From: Tannerella serpentiformis | GTDB lineage: Bacteria > Bacteroidota > Bacteroidia > Bacteroidales > Tannerellaceae | Reading direction: 5' to 3' | Length of the DNA: 64,000 bases | Assembly (NCBI RefSeq): GCF_003033925.1 | Contig: NZ_CP028365.1 | Coordinates: 1,302,001-1,366,000, forward strand | Part shown: in pieces, positions 1-8,175 of the stretch | How positions within the stretch are numbered: position 1 is the first letter of the stretch | Layout: each line of letters starts with the position of its first letter | Program-made: the position numbers and the translations under genes | The notes under the pieces: generated by a model | The model's input: the letters and a program-made list of their open reading frames with translations, nothing else | Database searches by the model: none | What the model was told of the DNA's origin: nothing

Positions 1-2995
1 TGCCGACAATGCCACCCCACGAGCGTGTACCGATCAGCTTGCCCAGCTTCAGGGCGCGGAAGCCCCACGGGAAGAGGTCGCCATCGGAAGCCGAATACTT
101 ATTGATGAGGCACACCTTCGGGCCCACCTGCACGGCGTCGGGCACGGTGCCGTTGTGGATAGATCCGCGGCGCATCGTCATCCGATACGGTTCGCGGGAG
201 AGGCGCTCGAGGATCATCGGCGAGACGTTGCCGCCACCGTTGGCACGGTCGTCGATGATGAGCCCCTCTTTGTCGAGCTGCGGATAGAAGTAGCGCGTGA
301 ACTCGTTCAGCCCCTCCGGACCCATGTCGGGGATATAGATGTAGCCGATCTTACCGCCCGAAGCCTTGTCCACCTTGGCGATATTGTTCTGCACCCATTG
401 ATAATGGTAGAGCGGATACTCGTTCTCTAACGGACGGATCACCACGCGGCGTGCACCGGCCATCTGCGGGCGATCGTTGAGCGAAAGCTCCGTCGGCACA
501 TTGGCCTTACCCACGAGCAACGCATAAAGGTCGCCGACTGTGTTGGCCGCGACACCGTCGACGGCTACGATATACTGGCCCACTTTGGCGATGATACCCG
601 GATCAGCAAGCGGCGAGCGGAGCGTCGGATCCCACGTCTCGCCCGGCAGGATCTCCTCGATACGGAAGAAGCCACTCTTGTCGCGCGAGATCTTGGCGCC
701 GAGCAGTCCCATCTTCACGCGCTTCGGGGCGTCAATCTCGCCCGTCGTCACGTAGGCATGACCGCAACCCAGCTCGCCGATCATCTCACCGATGATATAC
801 GTCAAGTCCTGACGGTTCTTCACGTAGGGCAGCAGGGCGGCATACTTAGCCTTGATCGCCTTCCAGTCCACGCCGTGCATGTTCTCGAGATAGAAGCCGT
901 CGCGGAAGGCACGCCACGACTCATCGAAGATCTGCGCCCATTCCTTCGGATAGTCCGTCGTGATCTTCATGTCCGCCGTGTTGACGGCGTCCTTCAGGTC
1001 GGCCTTGCCCGTGGGGATGTCCGTGACGTACACCTGACGCCCCTTGAAGAAGCCGGCCTTCTTGCCGCCTGGCTCCACCCACATCTGGGCGCCCTCGGCC
1101 ACGGTCTCCTCCTTCTGTTTCTCTAGGTCGAAGACGTACGTATTGCCTTTGCGAGCGTAGTAGACCCTCTTGCCGTCGGAGTAGAAGTTGCCGTAGTAGC
1201 CATCAGCGGTGAGCGGTAGTTTCACGATGCGTCGCGTCAGTCCGTCGCCGTCCACCTTTACGGTCACGGCATCCGACTTCTTTTCGGCGGCTGCATCTTT
1301 CTTCTTGCCGCCCTCTTCCACCTTGATCTCTACCTTACGATCAGCCTTTGCGCCGTCATCCTTTTGCAGGAAAGGCGAGGGCGTGTCCTTCGACAGGAGC
1401 GCCAGATAGACACCATTTGTGTAGCCGTAGACGTGGTTCCACTCCTTCGATCCATAGATCGGCTGGAAATCGCGCGTGGAGCTGAAGATGAGGTAGCGGC
1501 CGTCGGAGCTAAAGACCGGTTCGCCCGAGTCGTACCAGCGATCGGTGACGGCGTACTCCTGTTTGTCGGCAATGCGATAGACGTAGATGATGTCGTACTG
1601 GTTGTCAGCCATGCGGGTGTAGGCCAGCCAACGGCTGTCGGGCGAGAAGGAGACGTCGGACGGCTCCTTGCGCGGATCTTGCATCACCTCGGTCACGGCC
1701 TTCGTGGCCACGTCGACGAGGCGGATGCGGTTCTTGCGGTCGGTGTAGACGATCCAACGGCTGTCAGGACTCCAAGAGAAGTTGCGGATATACGTGTCGT
1801 TGTTTTTCGTCAGCTGAATCGGGTCGCCACCCTCGGCGGGCTGCATCCACAGCTCCGTCTCGCCCGTGGCGTCGGAGATGTAAGCGATGTATTTGCCGTC
1901 GGGCGACCAGGCGCCGCTGCGGTCGTGTGCGCCGGGCGAACGGGTGAGGTTTTTCGTCACGCCCTTCTCTACGGGCAGGTTGAAGATTTCGCCGCGGGCC
2001 GTGGCCACGATCCGTTTGCCGTCCGGCGAGAGTCCGGCACCGCGCAGGTATTGGCCGCCGTCCTTGATGGCGCTGCGGGCGTATACATTGTCCGACGCCA
2101 GCGTGATCTGCACCTTCTCAGCCCGCTTCGTGGCCGGGTCGAGGCGGTAGATGTAGCCGCCATTCTCGAAGACGATCAGCCGTCCGTTGGTGGAGGGGAA
2201 CTTGACGTCGTAGTCCTTGAAGTCGGTCACCTTCTTCGTCTCCTTCGTCGTCGTGTTGTAGACGAAGATGTTCATCGTGCGGTCGCGGTCGGAGAGGAAA
2301 TAGATCTCGTCGCCGACCCACATGGGGAAGATGTCTTGGGCGTCGTTGTGGGTCACGTTCTCCACGGTTTTCTTGTCCGGATCATAGATCCAGACGTCGT
2401 CTGCCATGCCGCCTTTGTAATACTTCCACGTGCGGAACTCACGCATCACGCGGTTGTAAGCCAAGCGTCGGCCGTCGGGTGCGTAGCTGCAAAAGCCGCC
2501 CTCGGGCAGGGGGATCGCCTCGGAGAGTCCGCCGTCACGACTGACGGTAAGGAGTCGGCCGCTGAAGCCGTCGCTGATGCGGTTGCGATAGACGATGCGC
2601 GCGCCGTCCGTGGTCCAGGCCATGACGATGTTGTTCGGCCCCATGCGGTCGCCGAGGTTGTCGCGGGCGTTAGTCGAGGTGTAGGTCAGGCGCACCGGCT
2701 CGCCGCCGTCGGCGGGGATGGTGTAGACCTCCGTGTTGCCGTCATACTGGCCGGTGAAGGCGATCGTGCGGCCGTCGGGCGAAAAGCGCGGAAACATCTC
2801 ATAGCCCGGGTGCGCCGTCAGGCGTCGGGCCTCGCCGCCCGTAGCGGGCACTTTGTATAAATCACCGGCATACGAGAAGACGATCTCATTGCCATTCGTG
2901 GTCGGGAAGCGCAAGAGGCGCGCCTCGTCGGCCTTTCCATGCGCAGCCGCCACGAGCGCCGCGCAAATCACAGTACATAGGTGTCTCTTTTTCAT
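1..2995 (-). CDS. Tricorn-like S41 family serine protease, C-terminus cut by the window edge
   Basis: This predicted exported protease probably degrades peptides in the periplasm. The protein opens with a signal peptide (MKKRH followed by a hydrophobic stretch to about residue 22). Residues 25-700 hold many PD40/WD40-like strands of the type WSPDGKYIAY, which form the beta-propellers of tricorn. A PDZ-like segment (about 780-870) and an S41 catalytic domain follow. His746 lies in ELGCGHAYV and Ser970-Asp971 in SASDGD, matching the histidine and the nucleophile/oxyanion pair of archaeal tricorn. About 998 residues are visible, and perhaps 80 remain outside the window. A Bacteroidetes promoter box lies just upstream. 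A charged insert (about 540-570, rich in K, E, D and A) is unusual. Confidence 0.9.
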   Translation of the reverse strand, partial: MKKRHLCTVICAALVAAAHGKADEARLLRFPTTNGNEIVFSYAGDLYKVPATGGEARRLTAHPGYEMFPRFSPDGRTIAFTGQYDGNTEVYTIPADGGEPVRLTYTSTNARDNLGDRMGPNNIVMAWTTDGARIVYRNRISDGFSGRLLTVSRDGGLSEAIPLPEGGFCSYAPDGRRLAYNRVMREFRTWKYYKGGMADDVWIYDPDKKTVENVTHNDAQDIFPMWVGDEIYFLSDRDRTMNIFVYNTTTKETKKVTDFKDYDVKFPSTNGRLIVFENGGYIYRLDPATKRAEKVQITLASDNVYARSAIKDGGQYLRGAGLSPDGKRIVATARGEIFNLPVEKGVTKNLTRSPGAHDRSGAWSPDGKYIAYISDATGETELWMQPAEGGDPIQLTKNNDTYIRNFSWSPDSRWIVYTDRKNRIRLVDVATKAVTEVMQDPRKEPSDVSFSPDSRWLAYTRMADNQYDIIYVYRIADKQEYAVTDRWYDSGEPVFSSDGRYLIFSSTRDFQPIYGSKEWNHVYGYTNGVYLALLSKDTPSPFLQKDDGAKADRKVEIKVEEGGKKKDAAAEKKSDAVTVKVDGDGLTRRIVKLPLTADGYYGNFYSDGKRVYYARKGNTYVFDLEKQKEETVAEGAQMWVEPGGKKAGFFKGRQVYVTDIPTGKADLKDAVNTADMKITTDYPKEWAQIFDESWRAFRDGFYLENMHGVDWKAIKAKYAALLPYVKNRQDLTYIIGEMIGELGCGHAYVTTGEIDAPKRVKMGLLGAKISRDKSGFFRIEEILPGETWDPTLRSPLADPGIIAKVGQYIVAVDGVAANTVGDLYALLVGKANVPTELSLNDRPQMAGARRVVIRPLENEYPLYHYQWVQNNIAKVDKASGGKIGYIYIPDMGPEGLNEFTRYFYPQLDKEGLIIDDRANGGGNVSPMILERLSREPYRMTMRRGSIHNGTVPDAVQVGPKVCLINKYSASDGDLFPWGFRALKLGKLIGTRSWGGIVG

Positions 2996-3022
2996 TTTGA
3001 GTGTTTGATATTTGATTGCGGA

Positions 3023-3030
3023 CAAAGATA
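3023..3030 (-). promoter_or_regulatory. Promoter -7 box of the tricorn-like protease gene
   Basis: The minus strand reads TATCTTTG, a full match to the Bacteroidetes TAnnTTTG box. It predicts transcription starting about 20 bases before the ATG at 2995, which supports that start. Confidence 0.6.
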
Positions 3031-3035
3031 GACGA

Positions 3036-3131
3036 GGTAGTTGGAGGGTAGTCTAAGGGTAGTTAGAGGGTAGTCTAAGGGTAGTTAGAGGGTAGTTAGA
3101 GGGAGTCAGGGGGGAGTTCGAAGTAGTTAGG
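3036..3131. repeat. Low-complexity GGGTAGTTAGA/GGGTAGTCTAA repeats
   Basis: An 11-base motif (gggtagttaga or gggtagtctaa) recurs about seven times between the protease promoter and array A1. Similar TAGTTA runs occur at 13200-13255 and 27811-27927. No coding potential is seen. Confidence 0.6.
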
Positions 3132-3144
3132 GGGTTCGGACACG

Positions 3145-3325
3145 CATCTTTTCACCCGAAACGACCAAAAAGAGGTTTGCGGCTATTTCGGGCCACCCGA
3201 AACGACTAAAAAGAGGTTTGCAGCCGTTTCGGGTCACCAGAAATGACCAAAAAGAGGTTTGCAGCCATTTCGGGCCACCCGAAACGACCAAAAAGTAGTT
3301 TGCGGCCGTTTCTGGCGAAAAGATA
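3145..3325. repeat. Array A1: 41-bp tandem repeats with an odd palindrome
   Basis: Palindrome TTTCGGGCCACCCGAAA (arms 7, spacer 3) is centred at 3194, 3235 (two changes) and 3276, with degenerate copies near 3153 and 3317. The period is exactly 41 bp. Each linker carries AAAAAGAGGTTTGC. The array fills the gap between the folA stop and the protease gene, both on the minus strand, and begins about 16 bases behind the folA stop. Confidence 0.85.
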
Positions 3326-3340
3326 GCCCCGCCGAGGCCT

Positions 3341-3829
3341 TTACCGCCGGAGATATGTGGCGAAAGTGAGCGCGTAGGGGTTACGCTCGTCGGGGGCGTG
3401 GTCGGTGCGCTCCGCCTCGCGCCAGACACTCCAATCGACGTCGGGGAAGAAGACGTCGGCCTCGGGGAAGACGTGATGCACGCGTGTGAGGCAGAGGCGA
3501 TCGGCCACGGGGAGGAACTGGCGGTAGACCTTGCGGCCGCCGATGATGAAGGCCTCGTCCGCGGTGCGGCAAACCTCAAGCGCCTCGTCCATGCTGTGCA
3601 CCATGAGGCAGCCGGGGCATCGAAGGTCGGGCTGAGCGGTGAGGACAACGTTGCGGCGGTCGGGCAGGGCACCCTTGGGCAGGGAGTCGAACGTGCGACG
3701 GCCCATGAGGACGGTATGGCCCACGGTGAGGCTTCGGAAATGCTTCATATCGGCCGGCAAATGCCACGGCAGGGTGTTGCCCAGTCCGATGGCGTTGTGC
3801 TCGTCAAGAGCGGCAATGAGAGTGATCAT
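3341..3829 (-). CDS. folA: Dihydrofolate reductase
   Basis: The enzyme reduces dihydrofolate to tetrahydrofolate with NADPH, restoring the folate oxidised by thymidylate synthase. At 162 residues it has the usual length. The N-terminus MITLIAALDEHNAIG and the LPWHLPADMKHF segment, with the active-site Asp, are typical. So are GRRTFDSLP and the cofactor loop FIIGGRKVYRQFLP. An in-frame ATG ten codons upstream exists, but MITLIAAL is the family start. The gene lies 72 bases behind thyA on the same strand, a common folate operon, and is followed by array A1. Confidence 0.95.
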   Translation of the reverse strand: MITLIAALDEHNAIGLGNTLPWHLPADMKHFRSLTVGHTVLMGRRTFDSLPKGALPDRRNVVLTAQPDLRCPGCLMVHSMDEALEVCRTADEAFIIGGRKVYRQFLPVADRLCLTRVHHVFPEADVFFPDVDWSVWREAERTDHAPDERNPYALTFATYLRR

Positions 3830-3901
3830 TTTTGAGATGTAGTTTGAAGTAGTGGGCAAGTAGGAATAAGTAGTAGGACGTAGGGGGAGAAGTCGGAGCG
3901 C

Positions 3902-4696
3902 TCAGACGGAGACACTTCCGGCGATATGGGGATGGGGATCGTAGCCCACGAGGCGAAAATCGTCGTAACGAAAGTCGAAGAGGCTGCTGCGCGCGGGGTT
4001 CAGCTCCATGCGGGGCAGAGGGCGCGGCGTGCGGGAGAGTTGCAGGCGCACCTGGTCGAGGTGGTTGCGATAGATGTGGGCGTCGCCGAGGGTGAGGATG
4101 AAGTCGCCCGGACGGAGGCCGGTAACCTGCGCCGTCATCTGTAGCAGCAGGGCGTAAGAGGCGATGTTGAACGGCACACCGAGAAAGAGGTCGGCGCTGC
4201 GCTGATAGAGCTGTAGGCTGAGGCGCCCGTCAGCGACGTAGAACTGGAAGAGTAGGTGGCAGGGCGGCAGGTTCATGCGCGGCAGGTCGGCCACGTTCCA
4301 AGCACTGACGATGAGCCGGCGTGAGTCGGGCGTGCGGCGGATATCGTCCACGATGGTTGCGATCTGATCGATCGACCCGCCGTCGTAGTCGGGCCAGGAG
4401 CGCCACTGATAGCCGTAGACGTGGCCCAAGTCGCCGCTATCGTCGGCCCACTCGTTCCAGATACGCACGCCATGCTCCTGAAGGTAACGCACGTTCGTGT
4501 CGCCGCTGAGGAACCAGAGTAGTTCGTAGATGATGGATTTCAGATGCAGCTGCTTCGTGGTCAACAGCGGGAATCCCTGGTCGAGGTCGAACCGCAGCTG
4601 CCGGCCGAACACACTGAGGGTGCCCGTGCCCGTGCGGTCTTCCTTCGCCGTTCCTTCTCGGAGCACCTCGTCGAGTAGATCCAAATATTGCTTCAT
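3902..4696 (-). CDS. thyA: Thymidylate synthase
   Basis: This enzyme methylates dUMP to dTMP using methylene-tetrahydrofolate and releases dihydrofolate, the substrate of the neighbouring folA product. Starting at [12 protein letters not shown] gives 264 residues, the length of the E. coli enzyme. Visible motifs are [12 protein letters not shown], the catalytic cysteine in [33 protein letters not shown] and the C-terminal [10 protein letters not shown]. The frame is open 41 codons further upstream, but that extension looks non-coding. A possible promoter box TTTCTTTG lies at 4730-4737 on the minus strand. Confidence 0.96.
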   Translation of the reverse strand: MKQYLDLLDEVLREGTAKEDRTGTGTLSVFGRQLRFDLDQGFPLLTTKQLHLKSIIYELLWFLSGDTNVRYLQEHGVRIWNEWADDSGDLGHVYGYQWRSWPDYDGGSIDQIATIVDDIRRTPDSRRLIVSAWNVADLPRMNLPPCHLLFQFYVADGRLSLQLYQRSADLFLGVPFNIASYALLLQMTAQVTGLRPGDFILTLGDAHIYRNHLDQVRLQLSRTPRPLPRMELNPARSSLFDFRYDDFRLVGYDPHPHIAGSVSV

Positions 4697-4883
4697 GTCG
4701 GAGTGTCTATTATAAATGATCGGAGGGCGCAAAGAAAGGGGAAGGCCGTGAGCCCAGATAGAAGGCGCTTGGGGAGACGCCTCTCGGCGGCATTCACTCC
4801 CGTCACAGCCACGTGCCAAAGTCGTTTGTCCAGCCTTCTATTCCTCTTTTTCTCAGCCGATCAAACCTTAAAAGACCCCAAAA

Positions 4884-5028
4884 ACAGGCTCCCCTATGAA
4901 CCTTCACCATTCGGGAGCGTTTTATGTTCGAAGGTCGGGCGGTTAACCCCCCGGCCGGTTATAGATAAATAGTTGTTTGTTTTAGTTGATTTGAAGAAAG
5001 GTCAGACTGTGAAGCCCGACCTTTTTTT
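4884..5028 (+). ncRNA. Candidate structured RNA or attenuator ending in a T-run
   Basis: The 404-base gap between thyA and the next gene holds strong complementarity. AAGGTCGGGC at 4931-4940 pairs perfectly with GCCCGACCTT at 5014-5023, directly before seven Ts. AAAGGTC at 4997-5003 can pair with the same 3' segment, so two exclusive hairpins are possible. A GCTCCC/GGGAGC pair lies just upstream (about 4889-4919). The likely promoter of the downstream gene is at 5070-5077, behind the T-run, so this would be a separate transcript or an insulating terminator. No known RNA family is recognised. Confidence 0.4.
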
Positions 5029-5069
5029 ATGTCCATACCCCTGCGACTTTCTACATCTAACGCGGATTT

Positions 5070-5077
5070 TACCTTTG
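5070..5077 (+). promoter_or_regulatory. Promoter -7 box for the gene at 5101
   Basis: TACCTTTG fits TAnnTTTG and lies 24 bases before the ATG at 5101, favouring that start over an in-frame ATG at 5029. Confidence 0.55.
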
Positions 5078-5100
5078 CCCCATCAAACAACATTACCCAT

Positions 5101-5712
5101 ATGGACAACGTATTTTTCACCCCCTACATCGGCCCCAATTACCCGCAGGGTTACAAAGGCAAAAAGATCCTCGCCCTCGGCGAGAGCCATTACATCAACG
5201 ATGACGACGAAGGCCGCGACCATTTTCGCGACTATCCTCAGCTGCGCCACTTCACGAGCGACATCGTCCAGCGTTACCTCAACTATCTCAGTAGTCGAAT
5301 GAACTACCGAGGTTGGATGGGCACCTACACCAAGTTTGCCCGTGCCTTCTACAACGGCAACCTTTCCTTCGCGGGCATTGCCGACTTCTGGAGCCACACC
5401 GCCTTCTACAATTACATACAGGAACCTATGGCCAACACCCGCCAAACACCGTCAAAAAAGCTGTTCACAGAATGCGAGGCGGCCTTCTGGGAGGTGGTGC
5501 GCGACTGCCGGCCGGACCTCATCATCGTCTGGGGCTATCGCCTCTGGGAGCGCCTGCCGTTCCCCAAGACACCGCTCACGGACAGCCTCTTCCAGATCAG
5601 CGCCACGGCCGACGATCAGCCCACACGCATCCTCCCCATCACGCACCCCTCAGCCCCCAGTTTCTCCTATCAAACGACCTACGATCTGCTTTCCGCCGCA
5701 CTGACAGAGTAA
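5101..5712 (+). CDS. Uncharacterised protein, possibly uracil-DNA-glycosylase-like fold
   Basis: The protein has 203 residues, no signal peptide and no membrane segment. [10 protein letters not shown] near residue 22 resembles the first motif of the uracil-DNA glycosylase superfamily. [15 protein letters not shown] sits in mid-protein, and [11 protein letters not shown] near the C-terminus resembles the HPS motif of the same superfamily. The resemblance is in motif order and spacing only, so activity cannot be claimed. It stands alone with its own promoter; ahcY follows 82 bases later. Other possibilities are a Bacteroidales-specific protein of unknown role or a non-catalytic member of that fold. 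Confidence 0.6.
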   Translation: MDNVFFTPYIGPNYPQGYKGKKILALGESHYINDDDEGRDHFRDYPQLRHFTSDIVQRYLNYLSSRMNYRGWMGTYTKFARAFYNGNLSFAGIADFWSHTAFYNYIQEPMANTRQTPSKKLFTECEAAFWEVVRDCRPDLIIVWGYRLWERLPFPKTPLTDSLFQISATADDQPTRILPITHPSAPSFSYQTTYDLLSAALTE

Positions 5713-5794
5713 TCAGGGGCCCCGTCGCCCCTCCCAGCTTTATTCTACTTTCGCGGCCAATTCATTCAAAAACAAAACAGAGAAAGGCCATATC

Positions 5795-7213
5795 ATGGTA
5801 AAAGAATCAACGGAAAAGCTGCCCTACAAAGTGGCAGACATCAATCTGGCCGACTTCGGTCGTAAAGAGATCGAGATCGCAGAACACGAAATGCCGGGCC
5901 TCATGGCCCTGCGCGAGAAATACGCTGGGAAGAAACCCCTGGCCGGCGCACGCATCACGGGCTCGCTCCATATGACCATCCAGACCGCCGTCCTCATCGA
6001 GACACTCGTCGATCTGGGTGCCGACGTACGTTGGGCCAGCTGTAACATCTTCTCTACACAAGACCATGCCGCCGCAGCCATCGCTGCCGCTGGTGTACCT
6101 GTCTTCGCGTGGAAGGGTGAGACGCTCGAGGAATACTGGTGGTGCACGAACGAAGCGCTCAGCTTCCCCGGCGGCAAGGGCCCGAACCTGATCGTTGACG
6201 ATGGTGGCGACGCCTCCCTGCTCGTTCACCGTGGCTATGCAGCCGAAAACGATCCCACGTTGCTCGATCGCAAGGGCAGTAACAAAGAGGAACAGGTGAT
6301 CATCGACCTCCTCAAGGCCGTACACGCCGCCACTCCGACGCGCTGGCACGACATGCTCAAGGAGATGAAGGGCGTATCCGAAGAGACTACCACGGGCGTT
6401 CATCGCCTCTACCAGATGATGGAGCGCGGCGAACTGCTCGTGCCTGCCATCAACGTGAACGACTCCGTGACGAAGTCGAAGTTCGACAACCTCTACGGCT
6501 GCCGCGAATCCTTGGCCGACGGTATCAAGCGCGCTACGGACGTGATGATCGCCGGTAAGGTGGTCGTCGTGGCTGGCTACGGCGACGTCGGCAAAGGCTG
6601 CTCGCACTCTATGCGCTCCTATGGCGCCCGCGTACTCGTTACCGAGATCGACCCCATCTGCGCCCTGCAGGCCGCTATGGAAGGCTTCGAGGTCACCACG
6701 ATGGAGGAGGCCGTGAAGGAGGGCAACATCTTCGTCACCACCACCGGAAATTGCGACGTCATCACCATCGACCACATGAGCCAGATGAAGGATCAGGCCA
6801 TCGTCTGCAACATCGGCCACTTTGACAATGAGATCCAGGTAGACCAGCTGGAGAACTTCCCCGGCATCGTCCGCCTCAACATCAAGCCGCAGGTCGACAA
6901 GTACACCTTCCCCGACGGTCACTCCATCTTCCTCTTGGCTGAAGGCCGCCTCGTGAACCTGGGTTGCGCCACCGGCCACGCATCGTTCGTGATGAGTAAC
7001 TCCTTCACCAACCAGACGCTCGCCCAGCTTGATCTCTGGCAGAAGGATTACAAGCCGGGCGTCTACTGCCTGCCCAAGTACCTCGACGAGGAAGTGGCCC
7101 GCCTGCACTTGGCGCGCATCGGCGTCAAGCTCTCGAAACTGACCCAGAAGCAAGCCGACTATATCGGCGTCCCCGTCGACGGGCCATTCAAATCCGAGAT
7201 TTACCGGTATTGA
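5795..7213 (+). CDS. ahcY: Adenosylhomocysteinase
   Basis: It splits S-adenosylhomocysteine into adenosine and homocysteine, relieving product inhibition of SAM-dependent methyltransferases. It is a 472-residue cytosolic NAD-dependent enzyme. Seen in the sequence are the N-terminal [17 protein letters not shown] substrate segment, [13 protein letters not shown], the Rossmann loop [15 protein letters not shown] (about residues 259-272), [14 protein letters not shown] and the C-terminal KSEIYRY. A weak promoter box, TACTTTCG, lies at 5746-5753. A strong intrinsic terminator follows. The many methyltransferases of the 34-50 kb locus would feed this enzyme. Confidence 0.97.
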   Translation: MVKESTEKLPYKVADINLADFGRKEIEIAEHEMPGLMALREKYAGKKPLAGARITGSLHMTIQTAVLIETLVDLGADVRWASCNIFSTQDHAAAAIAAAGVPVFAWKGETLEEYWWCTNEALSFPGGKGPNLIVDDGGDASLLVHRGYAAENDPTLLDRKGSNKEEQVIIDLLKAVHAATPTRWHDMLKEMKGVSEETTTGVHRLYQMMERGELLVPAINVNDSVTKSKFDNLYGCRESLADGIKRATDVMIAGKVVVVAGYGDVGKGCSHSMRSYGARVLVTEIDPICALQAAMEGFEVTTMEEAVKEGNIFVTTTGNCDVITIDHMSQMKDQAIVCNIGHFDNEIQVDQLENFPGIVRLNIKPQVDKYTFPDGHSIFLLAEGRLVNLGCATGHASFVMSNSFTNQTLAQLDLWQKDYKPGVYCLPKYLDEEVARLHLARIGVKLSKLTQKQADYIGVPVDGPFKSEIYRY

Positions 7214-7268
7214 CACGGTGTTGTCTGTACTGTTAATTTGTTTAATTGTTTAATTGTTAGTTGTTGGA

Positions 7269-7310
7269 GGTCGGGCATTGGACGTGAGTCCCGTGCCCGA
7301 CCCGTTTTTT
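7269..7310 (+). terminator. Intrinsic terminator behind ahcY
   Basis: GGTCGGGCA at 7269-7277 pairs with TGCCCGACC at 7294-7302, followed by CG and six Ts. Confidence 0.85.
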
Positions 7311-7382
7311 ATCCCTACATCCCGCGATTGAAGCGGGGCAAACGTCCTGTGTATCGGCACTTTTCTCAGCAAGGAAAAGCTA

Positions 7383-7390
7383 TATTTTTG
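7383..7390 (+). promoter_or_regulatory. Promoter -7 box of the response-regulator gene
   Basis: TATTTTTG matches TAnnTTTG and lies 40 bases before the ATG at 7431. Confidence 0.55.
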
Positions 7391-7430
7391 CGACCCGATT
7401 GTAATGTAAGACAACGAGAACCGGCCGATT

Positions 7431-8078
7431 ATGACCAACGTGATATTAGTGGACGACCACGAGCTCTTCCGGCTCGGCATACGCGGATCGCTCAAGCGGG
7501 CAGACGTCTGCATCTTGGGCGAGGCCGAGAGCGGCAAGCAACTCTTCACCCTGCTCAAGACGTTAAAGCCCGACCTCATCTTTCTCGACATCATTCTGCC
7601 CGACACAACCGGCATCGACATCGCCCGACGGCTACGGGACTCCTTTCCAGAAATCAAGATCCTCATCCTCTCGGCTGAGAATACGATGGAGACCGTCAGC
7701 GACCTACTCCGCATCGGCATCGATGGCTTCATCAGCAAGCGGCGCTGCAACTCCATAGAGCTGACTAAGGCCGTCAGGGTGATCATGGAGGGCGAGAATT
7801 ACTACGGACGCGACATCTCGTCGCTGATGTACGAGATCGTGGCCATGAAGCGGAAAATGGGCAAAGAGGGGCTCGTGCTCTTCTCCGACCGCGAAGCCGA
7901 GATTATCCGCCTATCGCACGAAGGACTGACCGCACGCGAGATCGGCGAAAGACTCTACATCAGCCGTCGCACCGTCGAGACGCACAAAACGCACATCTTC
8001 CAAAAGCTCGGCATCAACAACACCCACGAAATGCTCCAGTACGCCATCCGATGCGGCCTCATCAGCCCCGACGGCTGA
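7431..8078 (+). CDS. NarL/FixJ-type response regulator
   Basis: A 215-residue two-component transcription factor. The receiver domain (residues 1-120) shows VDDHELFRLG with the acidic pair, the phosphoryl-acceptor Asp in LIFLDIILPDTTG, the conserved Ser in ILILSAE and the Lys in GFISKRR. The C-terminal LuxR-type helix-turn-helix (about 148-210) shows FSDREAEIIRLSHEGLTAREIGERLYISRRTVETHK. No sensor kinase is encoded next to it, so it is an orphan here. It lies 97 bases before a TonB-dependent receptor gene, which could be a target, but no operator was identified. Confidence 0.93.
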   Translation: MTNVILVDDHELFRLGIRGSLKRADVCILGEAESGKQLFTLLKTLKPDLIFLDIILPDTTGIDIARRLRDSFPEIKILILSAENTMETVSDLLRIGIDGFISKRRCNSIELTKAVRVIMEGENYYGRDISSLMYEIVAMKRKMGKEGLVLFSDREAEIIRLSHEGLTAREIGERLYISRRTVETHKTHIFQKLGINNTHEMLQYAIRCGLISPDG

Positions 8079-8175
8079 GGCTTCGTGGAGCCTTCATTAC
8101 TACACACACCACACACGGAGATCAGAAGAATTTTTCTCCATACATAAACATTACACACACTAAAAATCAACCGAA

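Noticed and set aside
1364-2860. Long plus-strand open frame (498 codons) opposite the tricorn-like gene
   Set aside because: It is a shadow frame caused by the GC-rich codon use of the minus-strand gene; the minus-strand product has clear family motifs. The same applies to the long opposite frames at 5807-7216, 15015-16193, 30487-31764 and 52003-53529.
3145-3325. Arrays A1-A8 as CRISPR or TIGR-type guide arrays
   Set aside because: There are no unique spacers: the linkers repeat along with the palindromes. No cas, tas or Nop-domain gene is in the window.
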